Below are positions 63,781-64,000 of a DNA stretch of 64,000 nt, piece after piece (the first letter of the stretch is position 1; every line of letters begins with the position of its first letter). A model generated the notes under the pieces. It was not told the DNA's origin. It did not search any database and was given only the letters and a program-made list of their open reading frames with translations. Position numbers and translations under genes: made by a program. The DNA lies in assembly GCA_019775845.1 (NCBI GenBank), contig JADQAV010000015.1, forward strand, positions 992,001-1,056,000, given 5' to 3'. The DNA is from Myrmaecium sp. VS I D KN 1 (taxonomy: Eukaryota; Ascomycota; Dothideomycetes; Valsariales; Valsariaceae).

Positions 63781-64000
63781 TCAGAGGTGATCTTGCTCCC
63801 TCTTCTGCCTCTCCAAGTATTCGACCGCCCGCTGGCGGCGGTCATCGCGCAGGGCGACGAAGACCCAGAACCAGGAGGATAGCTCGACGAAGGCCCAGGT
63901 GAAGACGAGACTGTTCTGGATTTGAGAGCCGGCGCCAGCCGTGCTCGGGACGTACGTGCCCCCGAGGCCTCCCCGGGTGGTGCCGCTGAACCCGGCGCCT
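63781..64000 (-). CDS. C-terminal fragment of a membrane protein, cut by the window edge
   Basis: A minus-strand frame enters at 64000 and ends in TGA at 63781-63783. It is Gly-rich (GAGFSGTTRGGLGGTYVPS), then has a probable membrane segment (SLVFTWAFVELSSWFWVFVA) and a charged tail (RDDRRQRAVEYLERQKREQD). Only about 72 codons are visible, so the family is not identifiable. The frame stays open over the full 220 nt and its composition fits a real helix plus tail. Confidence 0.6.
   Translation of the reverse strand, partial: GAGFSGTTRGGLGGTYVPSTAGAGSQIQNSLVFTWAFVELSSWFWVFVALRDDRRQRAVEYLERQKREQDHL

Noticed and set aside
1-64000. tRNA, rRNA, transposon and virus-like elements
   Set aside because: I looked for tRNA-like box B words, rRNA segments, long terminal or inverted repeats, and transposase or reverse-transcriptase motifs and saw none that I could support by eye. 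A covariance and profile search would be the decisive test.

Overview
The window is nuclear DNA of a filamentous ascomycete (Pezizomycotina). The evidence is dense protein genes on both strands, short introns of about 50-110 nt with GT..AG ends and internal CTGAC/CTAAC-type branch sites, pyrimidine-rich 5' leaders, and fungus-specific families (Zn2Cys6 factor, Ire1 with a filamentous-type kinase insert, fungal-only membrane proteins). The class cannot be fixed from sequence alone. I see no bacterial operon, CRISPR, rRNA or tRNA gene, and no recognisable transposon or virus-like element.

Layout, left to right. A small probable mitochondrial membrane protein (226-681); an intronless 1,296-aa protein with a WRN-type 3'-5' exonuclease domain (minus); the splicing protein LSm5 with five introns; a long gene-poor stretch that is the pyrimidine-rich upstream region of a SAM plus HMG-box regulator (10196-11991); a head-to-head pair of tri-snRNP factor Sad1/USP39 (minus) and chaperonin subunit CCT2 (plus); the ER stress sensor Ire1; a mitochondrial ribosomal protein with a superoxide-dismutase fold (minus); a cysteine-rich single-pass surface protein; secreted gamma-glutamyltransferase; a divergent pair of Coq10 (minus) and a Trm140-type tRNA methyltransferase (plus); a tiny one-helix membrane protein (minus); about 4 kb without a convincing gene; a TPR/MYND-like zinc protein; succinate dehydrogenase iron-sulfur subunit (minus); a HAD phosphatase; a secreted class 3 lipase (minus); a six-helix membrane protein; mismatch repair protein Msh3; a Zn2Cys6 transcription factor (minus) with a long upstream region; an uncharacterised 652-aa fungal protein (minus) divergent from the SSU-processome protein Utp13; and the C-terminal end of a membrane protein cut by the right edge.

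Most genes are ordinary single-copy housekeeping genes and do not form a pathway cluster. Shared themes are RNA processing (LSm5, Sad1, Trm140, Utp13), mitochondria (mS42/mS43-type protein, Coq10, SdhB, the first small protein), protein quality control (CCT2, Ire1) and genome maintenance (the exonuclease, Msh3). Regulation in pairs is suggested by several short divergent intergenic regions. I did not find a clear undescribed system. The points most worth a second look are a non-proline residue at a normally invariant, quinone-site position of SdhB, the uncharacterised 652-aa and 865-aa proteins, the giant N-terminal extension of the exonuclease, an ATG-only first coding exon in cct2, a GC-AG intron inside a zinc cluster, and a word (TACAGTA) that recurs between genes.
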